A stretch of 64,000 nt of DNA from an uncultured Fodinibius sp. (GTDB lineage Bacteria; Bacteroidota; Rhodothermia; Balneolales; Balneolaceae). The DNA is taken from assembly GCA_913056235.1 (NCBI GenBank), contig CAJXMW010000002.1, forward strand, positions 372,001-436,000, written 5' to 3'. Positions 9,049-17,521 of this stretch are shown here, one piece after another; position 1 is the stretch's first letter, and each line of letters opens with the position of its first letter. The position numbers were made by a program, and so were the translations under genes. The notes under the pieces are model-generated. The model did no database searches and was not told the DNA's origin. It worked only from the letters and a program-made list of their open reading frames with translations.

Positions 9049-10498
9049 ATCGAAGGGCAGACAGCATTGGCTTTAATTTTAGATTTGTTTCTTCCCATTC
9101 AGCTTCCGGATCAGAATCGGCTACAATGCCGCATCCCGCAAAAAAGTGAGCCTGGGATTCGGTAAACAGTCCACTGCGTATACCGACGGCAAATTCGCCG
9201 TTGCCTTTGCTGTTAAACCATCCTACAGGACCGGCATACCAACCGCGTTCAAATTGCTCCAGTTTGTCGATGTATTCGGATGCATCCTGCCACGGATAGC
9301 CGCCCACCGCCGGGGTCGGGTGGAGTTTTCCAATCACATCGAGCATGCTGATGTCGTCGTTTAGTTGCACACGGATGGGCGTATAGAGATGCTGGACGTT
9401 GGAAAGTTTCTTGATCTCCGGCTGCTCGTTGCGTTTGAAAGTCTTGGCGTAGGGAGTAAGCCGTTCTTTGATATCGCGAATGACAAAGTTGTGCTCATCC
9501 CGATCTTTTTTACTGTGGGCCAGGTGTTTTTCATAAAAAGCATCCTCCGTTGCCGTACTGCCGCGCTGAATACTGCCGGCCAGTGCATCGGTAAGCAGTA
9601 ACTGATTTCGAAACGCCCCGAGCCGCTCAGGTGTAGATCCCAAGAAAGTTTTGCCGGACGGCTGATGGATCAAAAAGTTGTAACAGTTGGTGTATTGCTG
9701 CCGCAGGTTATTAAGTACTTTGGTTGGAGTAGTTCCAGTATCTTTGTTTACGGTAAGATGACGCGCAAGCACAATTTTTTCAAAAGTTTCTCGGTTGATT
9801 TCCTCTTTGGCTTGCTTTACTGACGAGATCCATTCCGCGTGTGCTGATCCGGTCTCAAGGGGATGGTTGTTAAGGCTAAGCTGGCCGTTTTCATTAACTT
9901 TTGCAGACGTATTTTGACTTACAGTTTCAGTGATATCCTGTAATTTTTGCTGCAGATAATGTTGTAGGTCAGCGGCTGAATCAAAATTTTCGACCTCGAC
10001 TGAGAGGCTGGCGACATTAAATTTTCCATCCCTTATAATCATCCATTTAGGTACCGTAAACGAAGCAGGGGAAAAGGAGTCCCACATCTGACCGTTGACT
10101 TCATCAAAGAATGAAAATCCACCTAAAAAAATCATTCCAGCATGGGGATGTGAGATCGTCGTAAATTCAGTTGTCAATTCACGAGCGGAATTATATTTCC
10201 GGCTGATTTCTTCAAATCGATCAGGGCCGGAAGCTGAGATGTTGAAAAGTTCATCTCCGGCGGCAATAGCAAATTCGTCTGAGGGTTTTTCCCAGTAATA
10301 CTGATAGGTTTGCTTATTCCAGCACATTTCGAGATATGCCAGGGGATCAATAGCATCAATCTGAAAGCTGAACGTAGCGAATGTGGGAAGTGATCCGTTA
10401 TAAAGATCTTCCAGAAAATATTCCAGCTGTTCCCAGCTTTCAGTATCGGCGTGAATATCTTGGTACTGCTGGATATTTGATAACGAATTGTCGGCCAT
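9041..10498 (-). CDS. menF: Isochorismate synthase
   Basis: The 485-residue chorismate-utilising enzyme converts chorismate to isochorismate. The conserved C-terminal half contains FEKIVLARHL, FLGSTPERL, the TDALAGSIQRG loop, DEHNFVIRDI, LHPTPAVGGYP and EWEETNLKLKPML, which are typical of MenF/EntC/DhbC; the context decides MenF. The N-terminal 200 residues are more divergent, as usual. It is the first gene of a menF-menD-menH-menB unit; menC, menE and menA are not in this window. The 214-base gap to the divergent acetyltransferase should hold both promoters, but no clear boxes were recognised. Confidence 0.93.
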   Translation of the reverse strand: MADNSLSNIQQYQDIHADTESWEQLEYFLEDLYNGSLPTFATFSFQIDAIDPLAYLEMCWNKQTYQYYWEKPSDEFAIAAGDELFNISASGPDRFEEISRKYNSARELTTEFTTISHPHAGMIFLGGFSFFDEVNGQMWDSFSPASFTVPKWMIIRDGKFNVASLSVEVENFDSAADLQHYLQQKLQDITETVSQNTSAKVNENGQLSLNNHPLETGSAHAEWISSVKQAKEEINRETFEKIVLARHLTVNKDTGTTPTKVLNNLRQQYTNCYNFLIHQPSGKTFLGSTPERLGAFRNQLLLTDALAGSIQRGSTATEDAFYEKHLAHSKKDRDEHNFVIRDIKERLTPYAKTFKRNEQPEIKKLSNVQHLYTPIRVQLNDDISMLDVIGKLHPTPAVGGYPWQDASEYIDKLEQFERGWYAGPVGWFNSKGNGEFAVGIRSGLFTESQAHFFAGCGIVADSDPEAEWEETNLKLKPMLSALRYD

Positions 10499-10712
10499 GA
10501 ACTGTGGTGATTAGCTTTTGTCCATTTTCATAACTTTCAATATAAATTGAAAATTCATTTTTCCATAATTTTGAAAGCATTTTTTTGGTCATCTACAGAA
10601 GGAGAATGGCAATGTAAAGTCAGTGGAAATTGATTTGCATATTTTCGATAAGATTAAGACAATTCAGGAAATAAATTTCAGCATAGTTTAATATCATTTA
10701 TATACGACGACC

Positions 10713-11264
10713 ATGGTAGAAATCAAGGAATTTGACCTCCAAAATGTATCAGTACACTACAAATGGAATAATGATAAGGAGTTAAATTACTACGATTCGG
10801 ACTACCCTCATCAACACGAGGATTTTGAAACCTTCCTGAAGCGAATAAAGTCGGTGCTTGATGAACGCAACAAGACCAATGATCTTTTCGAAATTCATCT
10901 GGAAAAGAACGATAAGCTCATTGGCATTGTGGATGTACATGCTATCGACAAATTCAATAACCGTTGCTTTGTGAAGTGTACCATTGGAGATCGGGATTAT
11001 GCTGGCCAGGGATATGATATCGAAGCCCTTAAAATTGTCCTGGCCCATTGTTTTAATGAGAAGAATATGCACAAAGTGGCAACTACAGCTTTCGACTTCA
11101 ATACATCATGGATTGAGGGAGTGAAGAAGCTGGGATTTGAACAGGAGGGACAGCTGCGTGAGCACGTCATCAAGAATGATGAATATTGCGACAAGCTGAT
11201 ATTTAGTCTCCTCAAAAGAAATTACCAGTCGAAAGACAAAGAAGCCCCGGTGGTTGCGGAATAG
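10713..11264 (+). CDS. GNAT-family acetyltransferase (RimJ/RimL type)
   Basis: The 183-residue protein has the layout of a GCN5-related N-acetyltransferase: KLIGIVDVHAID (strand beta4), then CTIGDRDYAGQGYDIEALKIVLAHCF in the acetyl-CoA-binding region (the R/Q-x-x-G-x-G/A motif is represented by YAGQGYD), and NTSWIEGVKKLGFEQEGQLREHV. The last segment is typical of the RimJ/RimL subgroup that acetylates protein N-termini or small substrates. The substrate cannot be told. It is transcribed divergently from menF and ends next to the convergent 91-residue gene. Confidence 0.82.
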   Translation: MVEIKEFDLQNVSVHYKWNNDKELNYYDSDYPHQHEDFETFLKRIKSVLDERNKTNDLFEIHLEKNDKLIGIVDVHAIDKFNNRCFVKCTIGDRDYAGQGYDIEALKIVLAHCFNEKNMHKVATTAFDFNTSWIEGVKKLGFEQEGQLREHVIKNDEYCDKLIFSLLKRNYQSKDKEAPVVAE

Positions 11265-11272
11265 TAAAAGTA

Positions 11273-11548
11273 CTATTGTGCCTGGTCTTGTTCTCCCGAG
11301 TCGAAAGGATTGTGTATCCCATACTCTGTGGGATCGTATTCGGCTAGCTCAAAAAAGTGATCCCAGGCCGCTTTGCTGTTGCCGTTATCATCAACCCAGT
11401 TAGGGTGGCTCTGTTTAATAAGTCCAACGGCACGCTTGGCATATTCTATGCGTTCGTCTTCATCTTTGATGCGCGGCAGGGAAGAAATCATCCGATCTAG
11501 ATTATAGCCGCAGTCGAAATCTTTGGGTTTTTCTTGCTTTACAAACAT
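11273..11548 (-). CDS. Small DUF4290-like protein
   Basis: The 91-residue acidic protein has no signal peptide or membrane span. The segment DCGYNLDRMISSLPRIKDEDER followed by IKQSHPNW and KAAWDHFFELAEYD resembles the Bacteroidota DUF4290 family, which reads Y-N-x-x-R-x-x-x-LPEYGR, then a conserved acidic repeat and K-x-W-D-H. The usual longer C-terminus is missing, so this may be a short version. Function is unknown. It lies alone on the minus strand between an acetyltransferase and the cbs-like gene. Confidence 0.6.
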   Translation of the reverse strand: MFVKQEKPKDFDCGYNLDRMISSLPRIKDEDERIEYAKRAVGLIKQSHPNWVDDNGNSKAAWDHFFELAEYDPTEYGIHNPFDSGEQDQAQ

Positions 11549-11740
11549 GATTGGGTATTACTGAATTTTTTCGTTGTCGGAAGATAACAGAGTTGGCTTA
11601 CCGAATAAAGCTTATTTGAGGGATTATATCAATATTCAATACCCATTTTGATCTTTTTTCGGGTAGAAATTCAAAATCCATATATTCCGTTTCTCAAATA
11701 ACATAAATTTCTATCCTAAAATAACGGAATACAATCTAAG

Positions 11741-12733
11741 ATGTACTACAATTCTATTCTGGAAACGATTGGTAATACTCCGCTGGTAAAACTTAATGAT
11801 GTGGCTGAGGAGTTTGCCGGCACAATCCTGGTGAAAGTTGAATATTTTAATCCCGGTCAGAGTGTGAAAGATCGTATCGGCCTTAAGATGATTGAGGATG
11901 CCGAGGAGAAGGGATTGATTGAGCCGGGCGGCACCATAATTGAAGGAACATCCGGCAATACCGGGATGGGGTTGGCGCTGGCTGCAACTATTAAGGGATA
12001 TGATTGTATTTTTACCACGACCGACAAGCAGAGTAAATCCAAGATTGATCTGCTGCGTGCCCTGGGAGCTGAAGTAAAAGTTTGTCCCACTGATGTGGAA
12101 CCCGATGATCCGCGCAGCTACTATTCGGTAGCCAAGCGATTGAGTGAAGAAATTCCCAACTCGTACTATCCCAATCAATACGACAATCCCAGCAATACGA
12201 AGGCCCACTACGAGACGACCGGCCCGGAAATCTGGGAGCAGACCGAAGGTAACGTTACTCACTATGTAGCAGGCATGGGCACCGGTGGCACAGTCTCCGG
12301 CACATCCAAGTACCTAAAAGAGCAGAATGAAAATATCAAGACTATTGGTGTTGATAGTGTGGGATCGGTATACAAGCATTATTTCGAGACCGGTGAATTT
12401 GATAAGGATGAGATTCATCCGTATTTGACTGAGGGGATCGGGGAGGATATCATTCCCGATAATATGGACTTTGATCTGTTGGATGAAGTCATGCAGGTTA
12501 ATGATAAGGACGCTTTTCAGATGACGCGACGGCTGGCCAAAGAAGAAGGCCTTTTTGTAGGTGGATCGTGTGGAGCAGCTGTGTACGGTGCCTTGGAGTA
12601 CGCCCGTAACAACGACTTTGGCGAAGATGATTTGATGGTTATCATACTGCCCGACAGCGGCACGCGATATGTATCAAAGATATTTAATGATGAATGGATG
12701 GAGGAACACGGCTTCTTGGATTCCGAACAATAA
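11741..12733 (+). CDS. PLP-dependent cystathionine beta-synthase / cysteine synthase family enzyme
   Basis: The 330-residue fold-type-II PLP enzyme condenses serine (or O-acetylserine) with a thiol. IGNTPLVKLN and FNPGQSVKDRIG, with the PLP lysine in SVKDR, are near the start; EGTSGNTG at about 68-75 binds substrate and GMGTGGT binds the phosphate. Two features favour the cystathionine beta-synthase subgroup over CysK: IPNSYYPNQYDNPSNTKAHYETT in the middle and the EGIGEDIIP loop. The C-terminal CBS regulatory pair of animal enzymes is absent. It begins a closely spaced run of genes leading into the ATP synthase operon. Confidence 0.88.
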   Translation: MYYNSILETIGNTPLVKLNDVAEEFAGTILVKVEYFNPGQSVKDRIGLKMIEDAEEKGLIEPGGTIIEGTSGNTGMGLALAATIKGYDCIFTTTDKQSKSKIDLLRALGAEVKVCPTDVEPDDPRSYYSVAKRLSEEIPNSYYPNQYDNPSNTKAHYETTGPEIWEQTEGNVTHYVAGMGTGGTVSGTSKYLKEQNENIKTIGVDSVGSVYKHYFETGEFDKDEIHPYLTEGIGEDIIPDNMDFDLLDEVMQVNDKDAFQMTRRLAKEEGLFVGGSCGAAVYGALEYARNNDFGEDDLMVIILPDSGTRYVSKIFNDEWMEEHGFLDSEQ

Positions 12734-12766
12734 GAGAATAGAAATTACAAGTTAGAACACATTATT

Positions 12767-13087
12767 ATGGCTGATCAAACACAAGATTTTAATCAGGGAC
12801 AAATTCAAATTGAGCTTCCGGAAGATGAGGCGACGGGTACCTATTCGAATTTGGTGATGATTTCCCATTCGCCTTCGGAGTTTATCCTCGATTTTATATC
12901 GGTGATGCCCGGGGCGCCCAAGGCTAAAGTGGTTAAGCGGATGGTACTGAGTCCCGATCACGCTAAGCGTCTGGTGAGTGCCCTTTCGGAAAATATAGAG
13001 CGGTACGAAAATGAAAACGGTTCTATTTCGGACAGTGATGAAATTGATGTTCCCTTTAATTATCGTGGTCCCACGCCGGAAGCATAA
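12767..13087 (+). CDS. DUF3467 family protein
   Basis: The 106-residue protein matches DUF3467, a small family common in Bacteroidota. The hallmarks are YSNLVMISHSPSEFILDFISVMPG in the middle and KRMVLSPDHAKRLVSALSENIERYE afterwards. No transmembrane segment is present. Function is unknown. It lies 33 bases after the cbs-like gene and 15 bases before the M23 gene, so it probably shares their transcript. Confidence 0.9.
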   Translation: MADQTQDFNQGQIQIELPEDEATGTYSNLVMISHSPSEFILDFISVMPGAPKAKVVKRMVLSPDHAKRLVSALSENIERYENENGSISDSDEIDVPFNYRGPTPEA

Positions 13088-13102
13088 GTCCAACACTTTT
13101 GT

Positions 13103-13954
13103 ATGCTAGACTTTTTAAAACGGCTTTTTAGCAACCAGGATCAGGATCTGACATTTGTTGTTTTTGATGAGGATCCCGAATCTTCGACCTCTTACCATTT
13201 TAGGCCGTCGAAGCTCTGGAATTTGCTTTATGGTTCGCTGGTTGCCGTCATAATCATAACACTGCTGCTGGTGATGTTTACGCCAATCGGGGCATTGATG
13301 TACAATAGTGAAGATGCTCAGCTTCGGCAACGTGTTATTGATGTGTCTAAAAAAGTACAGGCTCTGAAAGACTCTTTGGATGCCCGTGACTCCCAGCTCT
13401 CCGAGATGCAGCAGGTTATTGTTGGAAGTAAAGATACAACTTTTTCCGTTGACAATGACTTTGCGACCCAAACCGAAACTGATCAAAAAAGCTCGGAACT
13501 TGACTTCTCTTCTGAAGTAAGTACTAGTGGAATGTTGTCTCAAAATGAGATTATATTCTCGAAAATTTTTGATCAGGTACCCGATTTCCCAACTGATTAT
13601 CCCATTGACGGAACCTTTACCAGGGGATACAATCCCGAAAATGGACATTATGGTATTGATATTGCCACTAAAGAAGGGACATCTTTTAAAGCAATTGCAG
13701 ATGGAGCGGTCGTCAATCAGGATTGGACGATCAACTATGGTTTTGTGCTGCACATACAGCACAGTAATGGTATAATTACGGTGTACAAACATGCCTCGAG
13801 CCTTTCAAAATCCATCGGTGATATTGTTTTAAAGGGTGATATATTGGGTACTGCTGGGGATGTGGGTGTTATGAGCTCGGGTCCTCATTTGCACTTGGAA
13901 ATCTGGAAAAATGGCGTACCCCAAAATCCTAATACGTATTTAATCAAATCTTAA
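13103..13954 (+). CDS. M23 family zinc endopeptidase, membrane anchored
   Basis: The 283-residue protein has one membrane segment at about 35-58, a short coiled coil (about 75-105), and a LytM/M23 domain at about 165-280. The zinc site is intact: HYGID holds the first His and Asp, and HLHLEIW supplies the other histidines. The protein should face the periplasm and cut peptidoglycan cross-bridges. The bactofilin gene starts 6 bases downstream. An M23 peptidase next to a bactofilin is a recurring pair linked to cell shape, so the two probably act together. Confidence 0.93.
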   Translation: MLDFLKRLFSNQDQDLTFVVFDEDPESSTSYHFRPSKLWNLLYGSLVAVIIITLLLVMFTPIGALMYNSEDAQLRQRVIDVSKKVQALKDSLDARDSQLSEMQQVIVGSKDTTFSVDNDFATQTETDQKSSELDFSSEVSTSGMLSQNEIIFSKIFDQVPDFPTDYPIDGTFTRGYNPENGHYGIDIATKEGTSFKAIADGAVVNQDWTINYGFVLHIQHSNGIITVYKHASSLSKSIGDIVLKGDILGTAGDVGVMSSGPHLHLEIWKNGVPQNPNTYLIKS

Positions 13955-13959
13955 GCTCT

Positions 13960-14469
13960 ATGTTTAACAATAACAAGAAGAAAAAGACGGACTCTATGAA
14001 TTCCAACAAATCCGGGAAAAATTTGCCCTCCGTAAACATGATAAGCGAAGGAACTCACTTGAACGGAACCCTGAAGACGAAGAACGATGTACGCATAGCC
14101 GGCACGCTCGATGGCGAAGCCAACGCCGAAGGTAAAGTCATCGTTTCCTCATCCGGCAAAGTGGATGGAAACATTGAAGCAGTTGATGCCGATATCGCCG
14201 GCAAAATTGAAGGTGAAGTGAGAGTAACCAACAAGCTGGTGCTCCGAAAATCAGCCATCGTTGAAGGCGACATTTATACTAAAACCATTCTGGCTGAGGA
14301 AGGGGCACAAATTAACGGCTCGTTCCACATGAGTGAAAACATTGAAAGCGAGATGAAGAAAAACGGCCGAACTAGCGGATCAAAGAAATCTAGCAGCACG
14401 AGCAGTAACTCATCTTCCGCAAAAAGCACCAGCAAAGGCGAAGATAAGAAGAAGGTTAAGAAAGGTTGA
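13960..14469 (+). CDS. Bactofilin (DUF583) cytoskeletal protein
   Basis: The 169-residue protein has the bactofilin layout: a polar N-terminus, a central beta-helix of about 90 residues with Gly-spaced repeats (LNGTLKTKNDVRIAGTLDGEA, KVDGNIEAVDADIAGKIEGEV, AIVEGDIYTKTILAEEGAQINGSF), and a Ser/Lys-rich tail. Bactofilins polymerise into filaments at the inner membrane and often recruit M23 peptidases, here encoded directly upstream. Its TGA stop overlaps the TTG start of atpZ, which suggests co-translation. Confidence 0.95.
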   Translation: MFNNNKKKKTDSMNSNKSGKNLPSVNMISEGTHLNGTLKTKNDVRIAGTLDGEANAEGKVIVSSSGKVDGNIEAVDADIAGKIEGEVRVTNKLVLRKSAIVEGDIYTKTILAEEGAQINGSFHMSENIESEMKKNGRTSGSKKSSSTSSNSSSAKSTSKGEDKKKVKKG

Positions 14470-14678
14470 ACGATCGTAAAAAGCCGACAGACTATATAGA
14501 GTTTCTATCACTCGGGGGGGAAATTGCAGCTGGGATTCTTGTACCCATTTTTATCGGGTACGGGCTGGATAACTGGGTTGAGACAAGTCCTTGGTTGCTG
14601 TTGGTCGGCTGTGTAGTAGGGATCGTTAATATCTTTATTCTTATTTTTCAATTAAACGACCGCTTGAATAAAGAGTAG
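14466..14678 (+). CDS. atpZ: AtpZ/AtpI-like F0 accessory protein
   Basis: The 70-residue membrane protein has two transmembrane segments with SLGGEIAAGILVPIFIGYGLDNW and WLLLVGCVVGIVNIFILIFQLN, the pattern of the small AtpZ/AtpI family. These proteins help assemble the F0 c-ring or supply Mg2+. The start is TTG, overlapping the bactofilin stop as TTGA; no ATG lies at a better position. It heads the ATP synthase block. Confidence 0.85.
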   Translation: MNDRKKPTDYIEFLSLGGEIAAGILVPIFIGYGLDNWVETSPWLLLVGCVVGIVNIFILIFQLNDRLNKE

Positions 14679-14685
14679 GGCAGGG

Positions 14686-15069
14686 GTGCGACGACAAATT
14701 CAGGGTGTATTGTACAACTTTTTGGGGCTTTCGATAGGCGCTTTTTTGGTACTGCTGGGAGTAGTCTATCTGACCATTGGGATGTATCTTTTTGCTGCTA
14801 CCATTGCATATTTGCTGAGCTTTGTTTTTGTAAGTAGTAACTTCTTCGTGATACGCAACATACACAGGACGGAGGAGACGAAATTTTACCGGAAATTTTT
14901 TATTTTGCTGGCCGTCCGATTTATCCTTGTTTTGGTGGGCTTGGTGCTTATTCTTAAGGGTACAAAAATTCATCAAATTTACTTTACAGTTAGCTTTATA
15001 ATTTCTTATATTTTCCATTCTGTAATTGAGATCATATCAATCAACAAAATACTAGAAACTGATAATTAG
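14686..15069 (+). CDS. atpI: ATP synthase subunit I-like membrane protein
   Basis: The 127-residue protein has four predicted transmembrane segments and no catalytic motif. Position between atpZ and atpB, size and topology fit AtpI-like proteins (AtpR/subunit I), which assist F0 assembly. Sequence conservation in this family is low, so the call rests mainly on context. The start is GTG, seven bases after the atpZ stop. Confidence 0.75.
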   Translation: MRRQIQGVLYNFLGLSIGAFLVLLGVVYLTIGMYLFAATIAYLLSFVFVSSNFFVIRNIHRTEETKFYRKFFILLAVRFILVLVGLVLILKGTKIHQIYFTVSFIISYIFHSVIEIISINKILETDN

Positions 15070-15075
15070 AATTTG

Positions 15076-16110
15076 ATGCTAAGGGCCTGTCGCCGACTTT
15101 TCGTAACTTTTTTATTAGTTCTCTTTTTTACCCCATTTACTCAAGCTTCAGAAAAATCCGCACAAGATTCTGAAGGCGCTCCTATTGATGTTGTAGGAAA
15201 AGTAGCCGACCATCACGAGCTGGCTGTATTGGGATATCATATTCCATTGCCGCGCATCATGTTAGTTGATGGTGAGTGGTATTTTTATGGAAGTACCGAA
15301 GGTGCTGTAGAATCAGGCGAATTTGTTGAAGAAGATGGGGCGCTGGTACCAGCAAGTGGTGCGCACATCACGTTAGATATGTCAGTCACTTCACACTTAA
15401 TGTATGTGTGGTTTGGTCTGATCTTGACGCTCTGGATAACGATTGCGATGGCCCGTAAATATAAAAGGGGTACGGGGCGAAAAACGGAGCCGAAAGGTTG
15501 GTTCCAGAATATGTTTGAGATTGTGTTTGTTTTTATTCGGGATGATGTGGCGAAGACCAATATTCCCGACGGCAAGTATCGCAAATTTGTCCCTTACCTG
15601 TTTACCGTTTTCATTGGTATTACCTTTATGAATCTTTTTGGCTTGTTGCCCTGGGGCGCAACAGCTACGGCTGATATTACCGTAACGGCGGTTCTGGCAG
15701 CATTCACCTTTATTATTACGCAGTGGAATGGCTCCAAAGATCACTGGGAGCACGTCTTTTGGTTCCCCGGTGTTCCCGGCTGGATGCGTATTATTTTGAC
15801 GCCTATTGAAATTATTGGATTGTTTACCAAGCCTTTTGCGCTTGCCGTTCGTTTGTTTGCAAACATGCTGTCCGGCAAAATCATGATCATTTGCATACTG
15901 GGTCTTATATTCATCTTTGCTGAAATATTCGGCAATATTGCTGGTATCGGGATGAGTTTGTTTGCCGTTCCATTGACAGTAGGTCTGTACGTATTAAAGG
16001 CTTTTGTTGGTATTTTACAGGCTTACATTTTTACGCTCCTTTCTGCAGTATTTATTGGAATGGCTGCTGAAGAGCATAGCCACGAAGAAGGAGTGGAAGC
16101 ACACGCATAA
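15076..16110 (+). CDS. atpB: ATP synthase F0 subunit a
   Basis: Subunit a forms the half-channels that carry protons to and from the c-ring. This 344-residue protein has an N-terminal signal-like segment (LFVTFLLVLFFTPFTQAS), a periplasmic insert, and membrane helices including FALAVRLFANMLSGKIM, which carries the essential arginine. The extended N-terminus is usual in Bacteroidota. ATG at 15076 is chosen over an overlapping in-frame TTG at 15073. Confidence 0.96.
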   Translation: MLRACRRLFVTFLLVLFFTPFTQASEKSAQDSEGAPIDVVGKVADHHELAVLGYHIPLPRIMLVDGEWYFYGSTEGAVESGEFVEEDGALVPASGAHITLDMSVTSHLMYVWFGLILTLWITIAMARKYKRGTGRKTEPKGWFQNMFEIVFVFIRDDVAKTNIPDGKYRKFVPYLFTVFIGITFMNLFGLLPWGATATADITVTAVLAAFTFIITQWNGSKDHWEHVFWFPGVPGWMRIILTPIEIIGLFTKPFALAVRLFANMLSGKIMIICILGLIFIFAEIFGNIAGIGMSLFAVPLTVGLYVLKAFVGILQAYIFTLLSAVFIGMAAEEHSHEEGVEAHA

Positions 16111-16157
16111 GAGTTTTCGTTACATTTATTAATTAATCATCATAACCCTAAACTTAA

Positions 16158-16400
<243 letters not shown>

Positions 16401-16418
16401 TAACATTCAATATAATTC

Positions 16419-16934
16419 ATGATGCTATTATTAGCAGGCGGAGGCGGCATACTCTCCTTTAACGGAGGTTTCGCCCTCTGGGTAGCCTTAACACTTGTTA
16501 TCTTTCTTGCCATTATGAGCAAGTACGCGGTACCCCTTATTATGGACGCGCTCCAAGAGCGCGAAACCAGGATCAAGGAATCGCTCGAATCAGCTGAGCA
16601 AGCTCTCGAGCGCGCCGAAAAGATTTCGAAAGATAATGAGAAAGCTTTGCGCGAAGCTGAAAAGAAAGCTCAGCAGATTCGCAAGGAAGCTATCGAAGAG
16701 GCTGAAATGTTGCGTGCCGAACGCATCGAGAAATCCAAGGAAGAGGCACAAAAAATTATCGAAGATGCCCGGGAAACAATTGAGCAGGAAAAGAAGCGTG
16801 CTATGCAGGAGCTTCGCGACGAAGTAGTACGTCTGGCCGTTGAGTCGGCTTCCAAAATCATTGATTCCGAATTGGATGAGCAGAAGAATAACAAGCTGGT
16901 AGATAGCTTTATTCAAGATATCTCAAAAAACTAA
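16419..16934 (+). CDS. atpF: ATP synthase F0 subunit b
   Basis: Subunit b is the peripheral stalk that holds F1 against the stator. The 171-residue protein has one N-terminal membrane helix (FALWVALTLVIFLAIM), then a long charged coiled coil rich in Glu, Lys and Ala, ending in a short amphipathic helix (SASKIIDSEL). Length and layout are standard. A second ATG three bases after the first makes the exact start uncertain by one residue. Confidence 0.95.
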   Translation: MMLLLAGGGGILSFNGGFALWVALTLVIFLAIMSKYAVPLIMDALQERETRIKESLESAEQALERAEKISKDNEKALREAEKKAQQIRKEAIEEAEMLRAERIEKSKEEAQKIIEDARETIEQEKKRAMQELRDEVVRLAVESASKIIDSELDEQKNNKLVDSFIQDISKN

Positions 16935-16939
16935 GGTAG

Positions 16940-17488
16940 ATGCCTACACTAAAAGCAGCTAAACGTTATGCGACCGCCCTCCTCGAGCTCGCTAAGGAGC
17001 GGGATGAAGTCGATGATATTTTAGATGATATCGAATTCATCCATAATACGCTGGGTGATTCCCGGGAGCTAGTGGTATTTCTTAAGAGTCCGATCATTAA
17101 TTTTGATGACAAGATTGGAGCACTCGAGAAACTCTTTTTCGATGAGATAAGCGAACCCACTCAGCTTTTTCTAAAGCTGTTATCCCGTAAGGATCGCATT
17201 AATCTGTTGCACCAGATTACTGAGGCATTTATTGAGAAGTATAAAGAGTATGCCGGCATCATTACTGTGAATGTGTACATTGCTCGAGAATTGAACGACG
17301 AACAGCGCGAATTGCTGCACCAAAATCTCGAGGAAAAAACACGGAAAAAAGTGGATATGAATATCACCGTGGACGAAAGCTTGAAGGGTGGTATGGCAAT
17401 CCGCATTGATGACACAGTAATCGACGGAACGGTGAAGCATAAGCTCGAAGAGCTCGAAGAATCGTTACTGTCCACAACTGTAGAATAG
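16940..17488 (+). CDS. atpH: ATP synthase F1 subunit delta
   Basis: The 182-residue protein connects the b stalk to alpha. Family features are AKRYATALLELAKERDEVDDI at the start, a central helical domain, and the conserved C-terminal stretch KVDMNITVDESLKGGMAIRIDDTVIDGTVKHKLEEL. It starts six bases after atpF. Confidence 0.96.
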   Translation: MPTLKAAKRYATALLELAKERDEVDDILDDIEFIHNTLGDSRELVVFLKSPIINFDDKIGALEKLFFDEISEPTQLFLKLLSRKDRINLLHQITEAFIEKYKEYAGIITVNVYIARELNDEQRELLHQNLEEKTRKKVDMNITVDESLKGGMAIRIDDTVIDGTVKHKLEELEESLLSTTVE

Positions 17489-17521
17489 AAATTAAGACGT
17501 TTTTAAATCACATTTGAACCA

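Noticed and set aside
11711-12262. 183-codon frame on the minus strand over the cbs-like gene
   Set aside because: The opposite strand encodes a clear PLP enzyme with conserved motifs across the same bases.
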